From: Cristatella mucedo
Lineage: Eukaryota > Bryozoa > Phylactolaemata > Cristatellidae
Direction of reading: 5' to 3'
DNA length: 64,000 bases
Assembly: GCA_009760855.2 (NCBI GenBank)
Contig: WPIO01000023.1
Span: 4,914,501-4,978,500 of the forward strand
The stretch's first letter is position 1; each line of letters begins with the position of its first letter. This document shows positions 22,517 to 32,314 of this stretch, in pieces. The notes under the pieces were generated by a model, which worked only from the letters and a program-made list of their open reading frames with translations, was not told where the DNA came from and made no database searches. A program made the position numbers and the translations under genes.

Positions 22517-23157
22517 GCGTATGCATTCGGGCTCGAGCACACAACCTTGGTCTTTGAATACAAGCATCTTAGCCCACCCCCCCCCCCCCCCCCCCCCCCG
22601 CCAAACCAGGGCTGCAGTAAAAGGTGTGCTGGACTTGGATTTCGCTCGCAAGCACCATGGTCAGGCTTTATGACTTTTTAGTTATAGGCACGACTACTTT
22701 GAATTATGCATGCCTTAGATAATTCTCTTAAACGTCTGAGTGCTTTAAAACATAATGATATTATTTGTCGCGATCAGCGAAGTCGAGCATGAGGTACCCA
22801 AAAGCCTACGATTATTCATATGAACAAATAGAAGGCTGAGAAAGCTTTCAGGCTTGAGCCTGCCTTAAAAGATTTTTCCTTGCTGTCGAATCATGGTCTC
22901 ACTACACTGCGGGTACATACAATATTTTAAGAAAGCCTATGTAGGGCTGTACGAAGCAGTACAGGACTGATGGCAACAATAGGCGAAGAGTATTTTGTCT
23001 AGTGGCAACGTCAGTGGTGTATTTTGCAGCTCTGCATAACTCAAAAATTTTCAGCAGCTTTGATAAAAGGAGAGCATAAACTTCAATGAGTATATCAATT
23101 TTGTGACTTGACAAGAAAGCCATCTGGTCTCCTCTCACATTATCGAGCTATTTTAAT
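22517..23157. other. Unrecognised, with a poly-C run
   Basis: An unusually long poly-C run (about 29 bases near 22571-22599) follows what may be a second SINE-B head (GGGCTCGAGCAC near 22530). Nothing else is identifiable. Confidence 0.45.
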
Positions 23158-23230
23158 AATAATAATGATGATAATAATATACTTGATAAAGCTCCCTCAG
23201 AGAACTCAATCTCTTTCTAGGCTTTACATT
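23158..23230 (-). mobile_element. L2-type LINE 3' tail
   Basis: (TAA)n followed by CTTGATAAAGCTCCCTCAGAGAACTCAATCTCTTTCTAGGC is the reverse complement of the L2 3' hairpin end. Only the tail is present. Confidence 0.85.
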
Positions 23231-23869
23231 TATCATTCAAATGGTTGCTTGTATACGCGATATAGCTCATAAAGAATCTGGATATGAAGTTCTCAAATCC
23301 CCGATACCACACGACGAAACTCCCAAAATGAACCTTACAGGTTGACCTCGACTTTAGAACACCGCGTAAAATTGTGGCATCTCTGACCAAGCCATACACG
23401 CACCCTGAAAATGCAGCGGTCGAGCTATAATTTTACTTGATGACTAAAATTATCGGATGCAATACAGGAAAATATTATGGGATAGGTACATTGCTCATTC
23501 TGAGCATATATTAGTGAGGAATGCTGCGATAGCGAGTTTCGTCATTGTGAGCAATTCCGTTATCTATTGGTGCTATGCCACAGCCGCTGTACGAGGAGCT
23601 TCTCAGACACAAAAGTGATCAAATATAGACCTCGCACAAAACGAAGATACAGACTATTTTTTCGCCAATGGTTCTATTTGCTCAGCCTAAATTTTGTGAA
23701 GCCAGCCTCCACGTTTGGATACAAAACGTCCCACCTGGCAGCCGCTCGCCGTGCAGTGCCGGAGTTCTTGGCCAAAATGGCTACCGGTCAGCTTTCAAAT
23801 CCAAGAAATTAAGACAGGTGTCCCAGTCGTTAAAGACGCTGCGGTAGCTCCTGATTGACACACATTCGC
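23231..23869. other. Unrecognised
   Basis: No feature supported. Confidence 0.4.
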
Positions 23870-24018
23870 TTAGCCTTAGGGTTAAGGTGGTCGCCTTTAA
23901 CAACTGAGGTCGAGGTGCTCGCCTTTACGACCGACGAGGTCGTTGGCTCGAGTCCTGTGGCAAACGTGAAGCTCCTGGATAGAGATTCAGATCTCTTAGT
24001 GCGCTACACACATGAATT
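23870..24018 (+). mobile_element. SINE-B
   Basis: GCCTTAGGGTTAAGGTGGTCGCC head with a partial duplication of the next block (a second GGTGCTCGCCTTTACGACC), B-box-like TGGCTCGAGTCCTG, AACGTGAAGCTCCTGGAT, and the tail hairpin AGATTCAGATCTCTTAGTGCGCTACACACATG. Confidence 0.85.
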
Positions 24019-24022
24019 ATAA

Positions 24023-24034
24023 ATACACACACAC

Positions 24035-24103
<69 letters not shown>

Positions 24104-24106
24104 TAT
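24023..24106. repeat. (CA)n microsatellite
   Basis: About 80 bp of CA dinucleotides between a SINE-B tail and a SINE-A tail, probably grown from a SINE 3' tail. Confidence 0.95.
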
Positions 24107-24107
24107 A

Positions 24108-24288
24108 TATAAAAAAAATCCTAGCTGATTAAACAGCCTCTTTTTGTATAGCGACAGAAGAGCCTTTACGGCTATCACCACCGCTTGCAGTGGCGATAAA
24201 GAATCGCCCACCGCAGGAATCGAAACCTGCGACCTCGGGACCGAGGTCGTGAAAGCAACCGCCTTACCTAGTGTGCCATCACAGCTCA
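24108..24288 (-). mobile_element. SINE-A, full length
   Basis: Minus strand: TGAGCTGTGATGGCACACTAGG (A-box-like), GTAAGGCGGTTGCTTTC, an 11-bp arm ACGACCTCGGT and its partner, B-box region GGTTTCGATTCC (one extra T), GCCACTGCAAGCGGTGGTGA, AGGCTCTTCTGTCGCTATAC, AGGCTGTTTAATCAGCTAGG and an A-rich tail. It is one of the best reference copies. Confidence 0.92.
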
Positions 24289-24339
24289 TATATATATATG
24301 TATATATCAGTTGCAAACAAAAGTTCTTATTTTGATCCA

Positions 24340-24665
24340 AAGGTTCACGGTGGCTTAGCTCCTTCGCGCCTATCTTAGTTGTTGCAGTACTTCCAGTTGC
24401 CTCGTCCCCACGAGGTTCGCTCAAAATCAATTGATTTGATGATCTTTCCTTTCATTTAAAGACTGCCGATGTGAAAAAATAGCTTCAGTTATTCACTTCT
24501 GCACTACTTTGACGACGGATGTATTCACTCCCGCTGCCGCCCTATACCGCTACTTCCGAGGCTACCCATGTCTTCGACTGTTCACTGACACAGCTGCTCT
24601 GGTCACTTTTCTTTCTTGAGCGAAATGAAGTCTGTTACCCAATTGTATGAACTGAAAGCCACGCA
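24340..24665 (+). mobile_element. LINE-B 3' end, diverged
   Basis: GGTTCACGGTGGCTTAGCTCCTTCGCGCC matches the segment of 50670-50700 that encodes HGLAPSYL. It is followed by an equivalent of the downstream 3' region, ending with ATGAAGTCTGTTACC and GAACTGAAAGCC. About 30% diverged by eye and not open. Confidence 0.65.
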
Positions 24666-26269
24666 CTGTTTTTTCGGTGCGCTCCAGAACCTCGCTGGTA
24701 CATGCTCTCCGGTACAACTCCGCGGCCTTGCTGAGTAGCGGACAACGCCAAGCTATGATGGAGGGTATGCTATGCGGCCCATCCTGTCATGTATAGGCAC
24801 GTTCCTTAGTCGTCAGTGTAAGTGGGTGGACTGCAGGCCCTGAGGCTCCTTGGCAACAACAGCGCCCAGAAGCCAGATGATGTTTTAATGAGTAGGCGAT
24901 CGCACTAGAAAGACTGCCGTGGTCTATTGAACAGCAATCGACGTTGATCTGCTTGACTGCTATCGAACGTCCACTGAGGCACACTCCAAGGGTAGCACTA
25001 CCGAGCAATCGTGTAAAATAAAGTCCTCAGAAGCGACGCTGCCCTGAAATTTCACCCAGACCCGCCGCATGATGTCACCACAACGATCATTTCGACGGAT
25101 GTATGTAATAGCCATCTGAGACAGGCTGTCCTATCGACACAAATGACAGTCAGTCAAACTGGGAATTCCGCAGGAATTGAAGGAGATGGGCCAAATTGTC
25201 ACAGAGCAAACGGTCCTACCAATATTCGTAAATCGTCTTGCTGTGTGTCGGCTAATTCCACACTGGTCTCTCGTAGCTTAGGCAGTTATATCCAGCAAAG
25301 GTAAAGCCCATTCAACGTAGCAGCAGTTGCAAGCCAAAACATTTCCACTGAAGCCAATAGCAAATGAGTCGCATAAGCCTCACTTCTGCTGCCACAACAC
25401 GATCTCTCCCTTCTTTTGATTGTCGAAGTATTTCTTTTCGCGAGTAATGGCACAGGCTTCTCAAGACTCTAGTATCACTTATCATCACCACTCCATTAGT
25501 ATCTTTTATTGCAGAATAAAGACAAAATTCCTTCACCACGTCAGCTGCTAGGTGAATTGTATTGATTGAGAAAGAAAGGCAATTTAGTGTTAAGCCAAGT
25601 CGGTGACTGTTACAATGAAAACCAGTCTGCTTGAAGACGATTGCTGACAACAATGTCTAGCACTAATCACGTGGTCTGAATTTGATGGCAAGACTTACTC
25701 AAAAAATAAGTATATCATAGTGCTGCAAATATTATTAGGCATTTTTTTAAGACTCTCTAATGCACATTAAAGCCAAGTTCCAGTCATAAGAAAATATTAC
25801 CGATTGTTTCTTTCTACAAAATAGCTCGTAGCCAATAGTTCCTAATGAAATCATCTTGGGTTATAACTACTATTTTCGATCAAGCAGGGTCCAGTACTTA
25901 AGTGCTAGAACTTCACGATTCAAGTAGTAGATTTACGTCCCACAGTCGGCTATCCTCTTTTGCCCAGTGCAGGACGAGCGAAAGCCACTGCTTCTCTTCT
26001 GCCAACATGTAGTAGCTAACATCTGCCTGTTCCTCGCAGCCTTCACTCTATCAGAGTGAGTAGTTCTTTGTGTGCCCATGCGTTAGTTCGCACTACGACT
26101 ACTACTCAATTAACACACGTCCGGTTCTGTATATCTGTATTTCAAGAACACAGAAAGAGATTCGATTCTGCGTTGGCGAAATATAAATTCATTTAACTAC
26201 ACTTGTATATAATTGACGTTGAATCAATTGATATTGACGATATCGCTAGCCTCTCCCTTGGGGATGTCG
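24666..26269. other. Unrecognised
   Basis: No gene supported. A 113-codon minus-strand frame (25312-25653) has no recognisable family and no clear splice signals. Confidence 0.35.
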
Positions 26270-26273
26270 AGTC

Positions 26274-26831
26274 GTGGCAGACCAGCTGAACTCATATATT
26301 GAAACTTCAAGCCTTGCTAGTAAGTTCCAGCCTGGCTTTAGAGATAACTACTTTACAGAGTCAGCATCGATTTGGGAGTACAACGACCTACTTAGGAGTG
26401 CAGATTTGGGTAGAGTATCTCCGTTTGTTTTGCTCGATCTTTTGGCAGCTTTTGATACTATCGATCACCTAGTTCTTCTTGAGCGACTCTCATCTCGCCT
26501 TGGCATCACTGGCACTGCTCTGCAGTGGTTGAGATCCTATCTCAGTGAGAGACTCAAGAGTATTGATGTGAACGGACAAAGATCCTCCGAGGTACCTCTG
26601 AAATATGGGGTGCCTCAGGGCCCCGAGTTTGGTCCTGTTCTTTTCACGGTATACACTCTCCCTCCTGTCAACGTGATTGCCAAGCACAACCTAGGCTTTC
26701 ACTTCTATGCGGATGACACTCAGTTGTACCTTTGCTTGATCCCTCCAAGCACCCCAGCACGCCGAATTCTCTCAATTCCCTTATTGCATGTATTGATGAC
26801 ATCTGCACATGGATGGCAGCAAATTTTTTAA
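26274..26831 (+). pseudogene. L2-type reverse transcriptase fragment
   Basis: The 185-residue frame contains motif A (LDLLAAFDTIDH), motif B (GVPQGPEFGPVLF) and catalytic motif C (FYADDTQLYL, with the YADD dyad intact). These are the palm motifs of non-LTR retrotransposon reverse transcriptase, which copies the element RNA at a nicked target. No ATG start is present: the frame begins inside the domain. A frameshift around 26780 takes the downstream CTWMAANF-like block out of frame, and the frame then stops at 26829-26831, so the product cannot be functional. Confidence 0.9.
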
Positions 26832-27089
26832 ATGGAATGATGATAAAACTAACTTTCTAGTTTTGGGCAGACCAAGTGTGAATTAGAAACTAGAAAGGCT
26901 GACGCTCAAAAATTGGCTTTGCCACCATATCTCATGCTGAATCTGCACGAAATCTAGGTGGCATGCTCCAAAGTGACCTTTCGTTAGACGACCACGTCAG
27001 CTCCACAATCAAGTCTGCCTACTTTACATAACACGCTACGTAACATTGCTAAAATTCGGGCTTGTTTAGACAGTGGTACCACATTTAAG

Positions 27090-27296
27090 TTGGTCCATGC
27101 ATTTGTGACAACCCGTCTTGACTACTGTAACTCACTGCTTGCCGGTCTATCAGCCTGTGCAATCAGGCGCTTACAGCTGGTGCAAAACTGTGCAGCTAGG
27201 CTTGTTTGTCGTGAGCGTCGCAGTTGCCACATCACACAACTTCCCGCCGATCTGCACTGGCTCCCAGTCAAGCAACGGATTGACTTCAAGGTTTGA
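27090..27296 (+). pseudogene. L2-type RT C-terminal fragment
   Basis: It encodes RLDYCNSLLAGLSACAIRRL, then LVQNCAARLVCRERR and LHWLPVKQRIDFKV, the conserved thumb and C-terminal block of L2/CR1 proteins. A TGA follows at 27294-27296. The same block is recognisable in the copies at 43946-44167, 56107-56240 and 60050-60250. Confidence 0.9.
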
Positions 27297-27803
27297 TCAC
27301 TCACTTTCAGGTCCCTTCATTCTTTGGCTCCAGCCTACCTATAAGATCTACTGCCCCACCAGGCTAAGCACCGTACTACCCGCTTTTCGGAATCTAACTG
27401 TTTACCTATACCTCATACAAACCTCAAATTTTTTGGAGACCTTGCCTTTAGTTCGTATGCTCCCAAAGCCTGGAACTCACTCTCGACTTCCGTTACGATA
27501 TCGCCTAACTTGACCACATTTAAAAAGAAATTAAAAACTCACCTATTTATTACAGCATTTAGTGGTTTCATGGGATTCGTCCTTTATGTGTTTGTGCGTG
27601 CTGACACTGTTGCCTGCTGCCACTGACCACACTTACATGATGACCCTGTGCATGTCATCCCTAACAATGCTATTCTTGTTTTTTTGAGCAGGCTACAACT
27701 AGCCATTCAATCGTGCTTCCTTTTCAGCAAATGTAAAGCGTCCAGAGAGATAATGAGTTCTCTGAGGGCGCTATATCAAGTGTATTAATATAATTATTAT
27801 TGG

Positions 27804-29049
27804 GGATTTTACCGCTACATTCCTAAAAATGTGCATCCGTGTACAGATGACTTTCGTTATAACTCTTATTTTTAGCAGTAAAAGCTAAGAGATGTGCCGT
27901 TCACGTTAAGTCTATTCTTTCACCATTAAATACCCGGAGTGAATTCGAGAGGTTGCTTCGGCGATCAGCCACCGCGCTATAATATACCTTAGGACGACGA
28001 TAGGAGATCCGGTCGGCGCATCGGAAGCGGTAACTAGTAAAGCGTTATTCAATTACAAGCACGTGCGACTTATCCCATTAAAGGGTTAGCCATAATCCTA
28101 GTTTGACGGAACAAACACTTTGAAGTCACTGGAATGTTATAGCTTCACTGCAGGTCTCATTATGCGAGTGCGATATTATACCTGTAATCTTTTCTGGATA
28201 TTATCCCGCGAAGCTTTCTCGCGAACGTACGTCGCAGCTCGATGGTAATAGTCCAGAAAAGATTTCTGTTGTTACTCACTTCTTTTGCTACGGAATTACC
28301 TTCGAATTCATCGATTAGATACTGTTGCTTGATCACGCAGCTCAATGCGCTCCATCTAAAATTACGACTAGGCACCGTTCCGCTTGCCCTCTCAAGATGG
28401 CGGGCAAAAAAGTCCAACTTCGGGCGACGCATACTTCCCCAACTTAGCTTGCTAGTAGATTTGAAGAGACTGATAAGTAAGTTTCCAGGAATACAACTGT
28501 GACCTAAAAGTCAACTAAGAGCACTAATTTAAAGACTTGTTTTACTCTGAATGGCTATTACGTTTCGCCGCGCTCTTTCGGCTGACGCTTAAAATTAAGC
28601 TCGGGTCGACCGTTCTCATCGTCCATACTTACATACACCGAGATGCATCGCTTGCATTCTCAAAGGTGCGCTAAACCACGACTTTGAGAGGACGCAACTG
28701 AGAGTTGCCGGGAAATTCAGACGTCCGGCAACGTATTTTCTCGTCCTCATAGCTTAACGAGCCGAACGCAGACAGACGTACTTTTCAAAAAGCGCCGCTC
28801 AAGTCGCAGAGTGACTGCGAGTTAGACGTCAGAGGTCAAAGGAAACGTACGCCCGGCCGTCTTCGTCAATGCGGCAAACCGTGCAAACAGTAAGTGCCAT
28901 TGGCTTCTTATAGTACTCGCCGAAGCCGCGTGAAGTTTTTTTTTTTATAAAAAAGATTGTTCTCGAAGGAAGCCCGTCGCCGCTGAAAGCCCTTGTTAAA
29001 GAATAGTCTTTTGCAGCCAATTGCGCGGATCTTGAATGATTAAACATTA
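27804..29049. other. Unrecognised
   Basis: No gene or repeat family I can support. A poly-T run at 28937-28947 is the only notable simple sequence. Confidence 0.4.
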
Positions 29050-30130
29050 GCCGATTTACCCTCTTCCTCCATGTGTGTACGGCGGCGGCAGAAGGGCAGC
29101 GACGACGAGCGTCGCCGAGAGCTCGCAGCTGGCAACCGAGGACGATCGTCCATCGACCGCGAGCTCAGTCGATCGCTGCCGCCCTGCTACGAGACCGGCG
29201 GGCGTCGAGCAGTTCGCGGCGACCCAGTTGGCTCTGCGAGTAGTAGAATTCGCGGGCGACTGGCATTCGGGAGGGGGGGGGGCGAATGCCCGCAGATCGC
29301 GCCGCCTAGCCTCCCTGGCTGTGCAGCTGACGCATCGAGAGGCGAGTACTTTGGGGTAATTCCCCCTCGAGAGCAGCGGAGCGCGAGAAACGCTCGAGCT
29401 TCCGCCGCCGCCGCCGCCGCCTCCGCCTCCTCCTCCGCCTCCTCCTCATAGCAGAACGACTCGAAGCGGCCGCTCAAGAGGCGTCTCCGCGAGCTCCCGC
29501 GCAGCTATTGAGTTGGCAGCCGATTCGGCGGCTTCGTTTGCGTGGCGTGCTGCGCGCGCGCGCCTGCGGCTTCTGCTGTTGTAATTAGCGAAGCGCCCTG
29601 ACGCTGATGCACACGCCTCGCGTGTGGCCATTAGTTAAGCTATTGACGCAGTGCAGCGTCCGGCAGCGGAGGCACGTCATATTTCGCGTCGTCTGCTGCG
29701 ATTGATCGCGCTCTCGTACGTGCGCGCGCGTTGAGAGTAATAAAGGGAGAGTCTCGTGTGTGTAGCGCTCGCGTTCGTCCGCTGCGCCTCCGCAAGACTT
29801 CCGCAACTGCCGCCCGCCGCCGCCGCCGCCGCCGAAGACTGTTATACGACAAGCGGCTGAAGAGCTACCGCCGCCGCCGCCGCCGCTCACAGCGAGCCAT
29901 GAAGGATCGCGCACTGCCCGGCTCGACTTCGCGGCGAAGGTGAAGGGCGAGCGCCTGGACCCTCGGCCCTGTATATAGTTAAACGCGAAAGGCTCGCGCG
30001 CGACAACGCACGAGCACCTTGGCCGATGCAAAGTGCGCTTCCGCGGACGCTCGCAGCAGCGGGCTAGCGTGCGTGCAGCCGCACTCCAGTGCGTCCTTCC
30101 CACGTAGCTTCCTCCCCGCACGCCTCTGCT
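29050..30130. other. GC-rich, CpG-island-like block
   Basis: About 1.1 kb of high GC with frequent CpG, several (CCG)n runs (29400-29417, 29811-29834, 29867-29884) and open frames on both strands created by this composition. It is a plausible promoter or first-exon region, but no reading frame has a recognisable domain and I cannot place a transcription start. Confidence 0.4.
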
Positions 30131-30159
30131 GGCCGTGACTCACTCCTCATTAAATCTGC

Positions 30160-30360
30160 GCCGCCATAAATGGCCAGGGCTCGTAAACCAGCGGCAGCGC
30201 CATAAACTCCGGCGGGCCGTAAACTTACCGCGGCGCGACTAGCCAGGCCATAACCACCTGTGGGTCATAAACTGGCCGCAGCGGTAATAGCAAGGCCATA
30301 AACGCCGTCGGCCCAAAACGTACGAATGCCATGAATCAGCCACAGGCTGTAATAAATACC
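30160..30360. repeat. Degenerate 17-bp periodic array
   Basis: The core CATAAAC or GTAAAC recurs at about 30166, 30183, 30201, 30218, 30249, 30266, 30284 and 30298, i.e. steps of 15-18 bp with one skipped unit, separated by GC-rich GGCNGCG spacers. Later units (30331, 30350) are weaker. Confidence 0.6.
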
Positions 30361-30550
30361 CTGGGGCAAGACCGGCGGCCTCACGACACACCCGATAGCG
30401 AAAACAGCAGCCACCCGGCAGACCCTTCGCCAGCCTTCTACGTTGGCCCGGAAAAACAAGGCAGCCTCTATAAAAACAAATGGAGACCTCTTCTAGAAAG
30501 AGCCTGACTCTGCCCCGAAAGGAGAGCAGTCTGAGAGGGCTGAGCCCTGT

Positions 30551-30634
30551 AATAAATTTGATGGCCAACATTGGAGCCAAGAAATGGCCAAGTCTTAGCC
30601 GTCTCTTGGCTCTAATGTTGGCTGTCAATTTTAT
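30551..30634. ncRNA. Long hairpin, pre-miRNA-like or MITE end
   Basis: GCCAACATTGGAGCCAAGA (30564-30582) pairs with TCTTGGCTCTAATGTTGGC (30604-30622) with a single mismatch across 19 bp. Pairing continues outwards for about 12 more positions with few mismatches, around a 21-base loop that can itself pair GGC with GCC. Length and loop size fit an animal microRNA precursor, but a small inverted-repeat transposon would look the same. Confidence 0.45.
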
Positions 30635-30708
30635 CAATCGATCAATTATTATTGTCATAATCAATTGCCAATCACCAAGGTGTTAGCCAAAATCTTAGCC
30701 GCTAAGAC

Positions 30709-30885
30709 CATGAGCCGTGATAGCGCACTAGGTAAGGCGATTGCTTTTTATGATATCGGGACCGAGGTCGTGGGTTTGAATCCTGCCGTGGGTGATTCTG
30801 TATTGCCGCTGCAAGCGGTGGTGATAGCCGCAAAGGCTCTTCTGTCGCTATAGAAAGGAGGCTGTTTAATCAGTTAGAATTTTTG
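30709..30885 (+). mobile_element. SINE-A, near full length
   Basis: CATGAGCCGTGATAGCGCAC head, AGGTAAGGCGATTGC, ATATCGGGACCGAGGTCGTG (one arm partly mutated), B-box-like GGTTTGAATCC, CCGCTGCAAGCGGTGGTGAT, AAGGCTCTTCTGTCGCTATA and GGCTGTTTAATCAGTTAG. Confidence 0.9.
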
Positions 30886-31122
30886 CCGAGAAGCGGAAAA
30901 TCACAAGTGATCTCATTTGAAAATGCCCTCAACCCCAGATGGACGAATTAGACAGGGACCGGAAAACCTGTCGTAAGTCGAATTTTTGTAAGTCGGAAAT
31001 GGTATAAGATGCGTTCTACCATGATACGTTCTGACGAAGACATAGAGGTAAAAGAATGGAATAAAAAATAGCAAATATGAAACAAATAAGAGCGAGTAAA
31101 TAACGAACACTAGAGATAGAGA

Positions 31123-31175
<53 letters not shown>

Positions 31176-31545
31176 CATTATTTACTCACAATGCCTGGCT
31201 GTCAGACACCGTTTAATCCCTACTGTTTCCGGCGTTATCAAATCTACTGACCGCTTGGATTTTGAAAGTTTTTGTCTGTTCATCTTGATTTTTGATTTTC
31301 TGTGTGACCATAGTGAAAATCGCGTGAAAACCGCGTGAAAATCTCGGAATTTTCTTAAGTCGAAAAGAGACGACTTTCCTAGGCTTTCAAAACAGGGGGA
31401 TTAACCCGTCGCTTTCATGACCACTTAGGCACTCAAGCCGAATCCCGTGAACGCATGAGTACTTTTGTTTTTTAATAACAATTAGGTGCCGAGCTGCTGC
31501 CTTTGATCTGATGTGGTCGGCGACCAACCATCACGGTTTTACTAC
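30886..31545. other. Unrecognised, with a (GA)n run
   Basis: Contains a (GA)n microsatellite at 31112-31171. Nothing else identified. Confidence 0.5.
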
Positions 31546-31644
31546 GCACACACACACATACACACACACACACACACACTTACTCACTCACTCACACACA
31601 CACACACACACATACACACACACACACGCACACACACACACACA

Positions 31645-31711
<67 letters not shown>
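31546..31711. repeat. (CA)n microsatellite
   Basis: About 165 bp of CA dinucleotides with occasional TA, CT and GC interruptions. Confidence 0.95.
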
Positions 31712-31712
<1 letters not shown>

Positions 31713-31880
31713 TCTACAGTACTAATCAACACCTCTGAATGACTGAAGGCATGTATGGGACTCCACTTGCAACTGCTGTTAAAGGCACATGCATTCAGCC
31801 ATTCTGAGGTATTGAGTCAAGCTCCAGCAGTACCACGTGCGTATATGTTTGTGTGCGTGCGTGCTTTTGAGTGTAGTTGA

Positions 31881-31922
31881 GTGTGTTGATTGTGTGTTGA
31901 GTGTGTGTGTGTGTGTGCGTGC

Positions 31923-31957
<35 letters not shown>
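31881..31957. repeat. (GT)n microsatellite
   Basis: GT dinucleotides with GC interruptions, 170 bp after the (CA)n run and in the opposite dinucleotide orientation. Confidence 0.95.
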
Positions 31958-31960
<3 letters not shown>

Positions 31961-32314
31961 GCCTGTGTTTGTGCTTGCGTGCGTACGCGAGCTTGTGTCC
32001 GTGGGTACCATCTTGGTCTGGTTCACCCACGTCACTCGTATTGTGGTCGTGGTCTCTGGCCACTGATCAAAGATCTTCAACGATCGGAGCTTGGAGATGG
32101 AAGAGCAGCGGTCTTCAAACATGCATGCGACAGGGTCTGTGTTTCGTCAACATCACTAGTCTCCTTGTAGGATCTCTGCTGCAATGCGGCCAAAATATTC
32201 TCAAGCCAATCGTCTTGACAATTGCAGCCACCGCTAGGGGACCCCCTCTCGGGGTGCTTCATTACGGACACCTGCTGCTGATTTTCGGGCAGTGGCTGTT
32301 TGCTGGCTCCATGT
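31958..32314. other. Unrecognised
   Basis: Sequence between the (GT)n run and the satellite; no feature supported. Confidence 0.4.

Larger units (their letters stand above)
26270..27803 (+). mobile_element. L2-type non-LTR retrotransposon, 5'-truncated
   Basis: The best LINE copy in the window. It starts in the reverse-transcriptase fingers (ADQLNSYIE), passes through the palm blocks, then the C-terminal block (VHAFVTTRLDYCNSLLAGL), a short 3' UTR and the hairpin tail AAAGCGTCCAGAGAG / GTTCTCTGAGGGCGC, ending in ATT-rich repeats. Family knowledge: L2/CR1-group LINEs end in such short repeats rather than poly-A. It is 5'-truncated, as LINE insertions usually are, and broken by frameshifts near 26780 and 26831-27060. 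Confidence 0.9.

Noticed and set aside
24108-24288. tRNA gene (A-box and B-box-like sequences)
   Set aside because: Many dispersed copies with A-rich tails, an overlong middle hairpin and no complete cloverleaf: a tRNA-derived SINE, not a tRNA gene. The same applies to all SINE-A and SINE-B copies.
25312-25653. 113-codon minus-strand frame
   Set aside because: No recognisable domain and no splice or start context; could be chance in this composition.
29071-30121. Multiple frames up to 178 codons in the GC-rich block
   Set aside because: High GC reduces stop codons on both strands; Arg/Ala/Gly-rich products without motifs are expected by chance.
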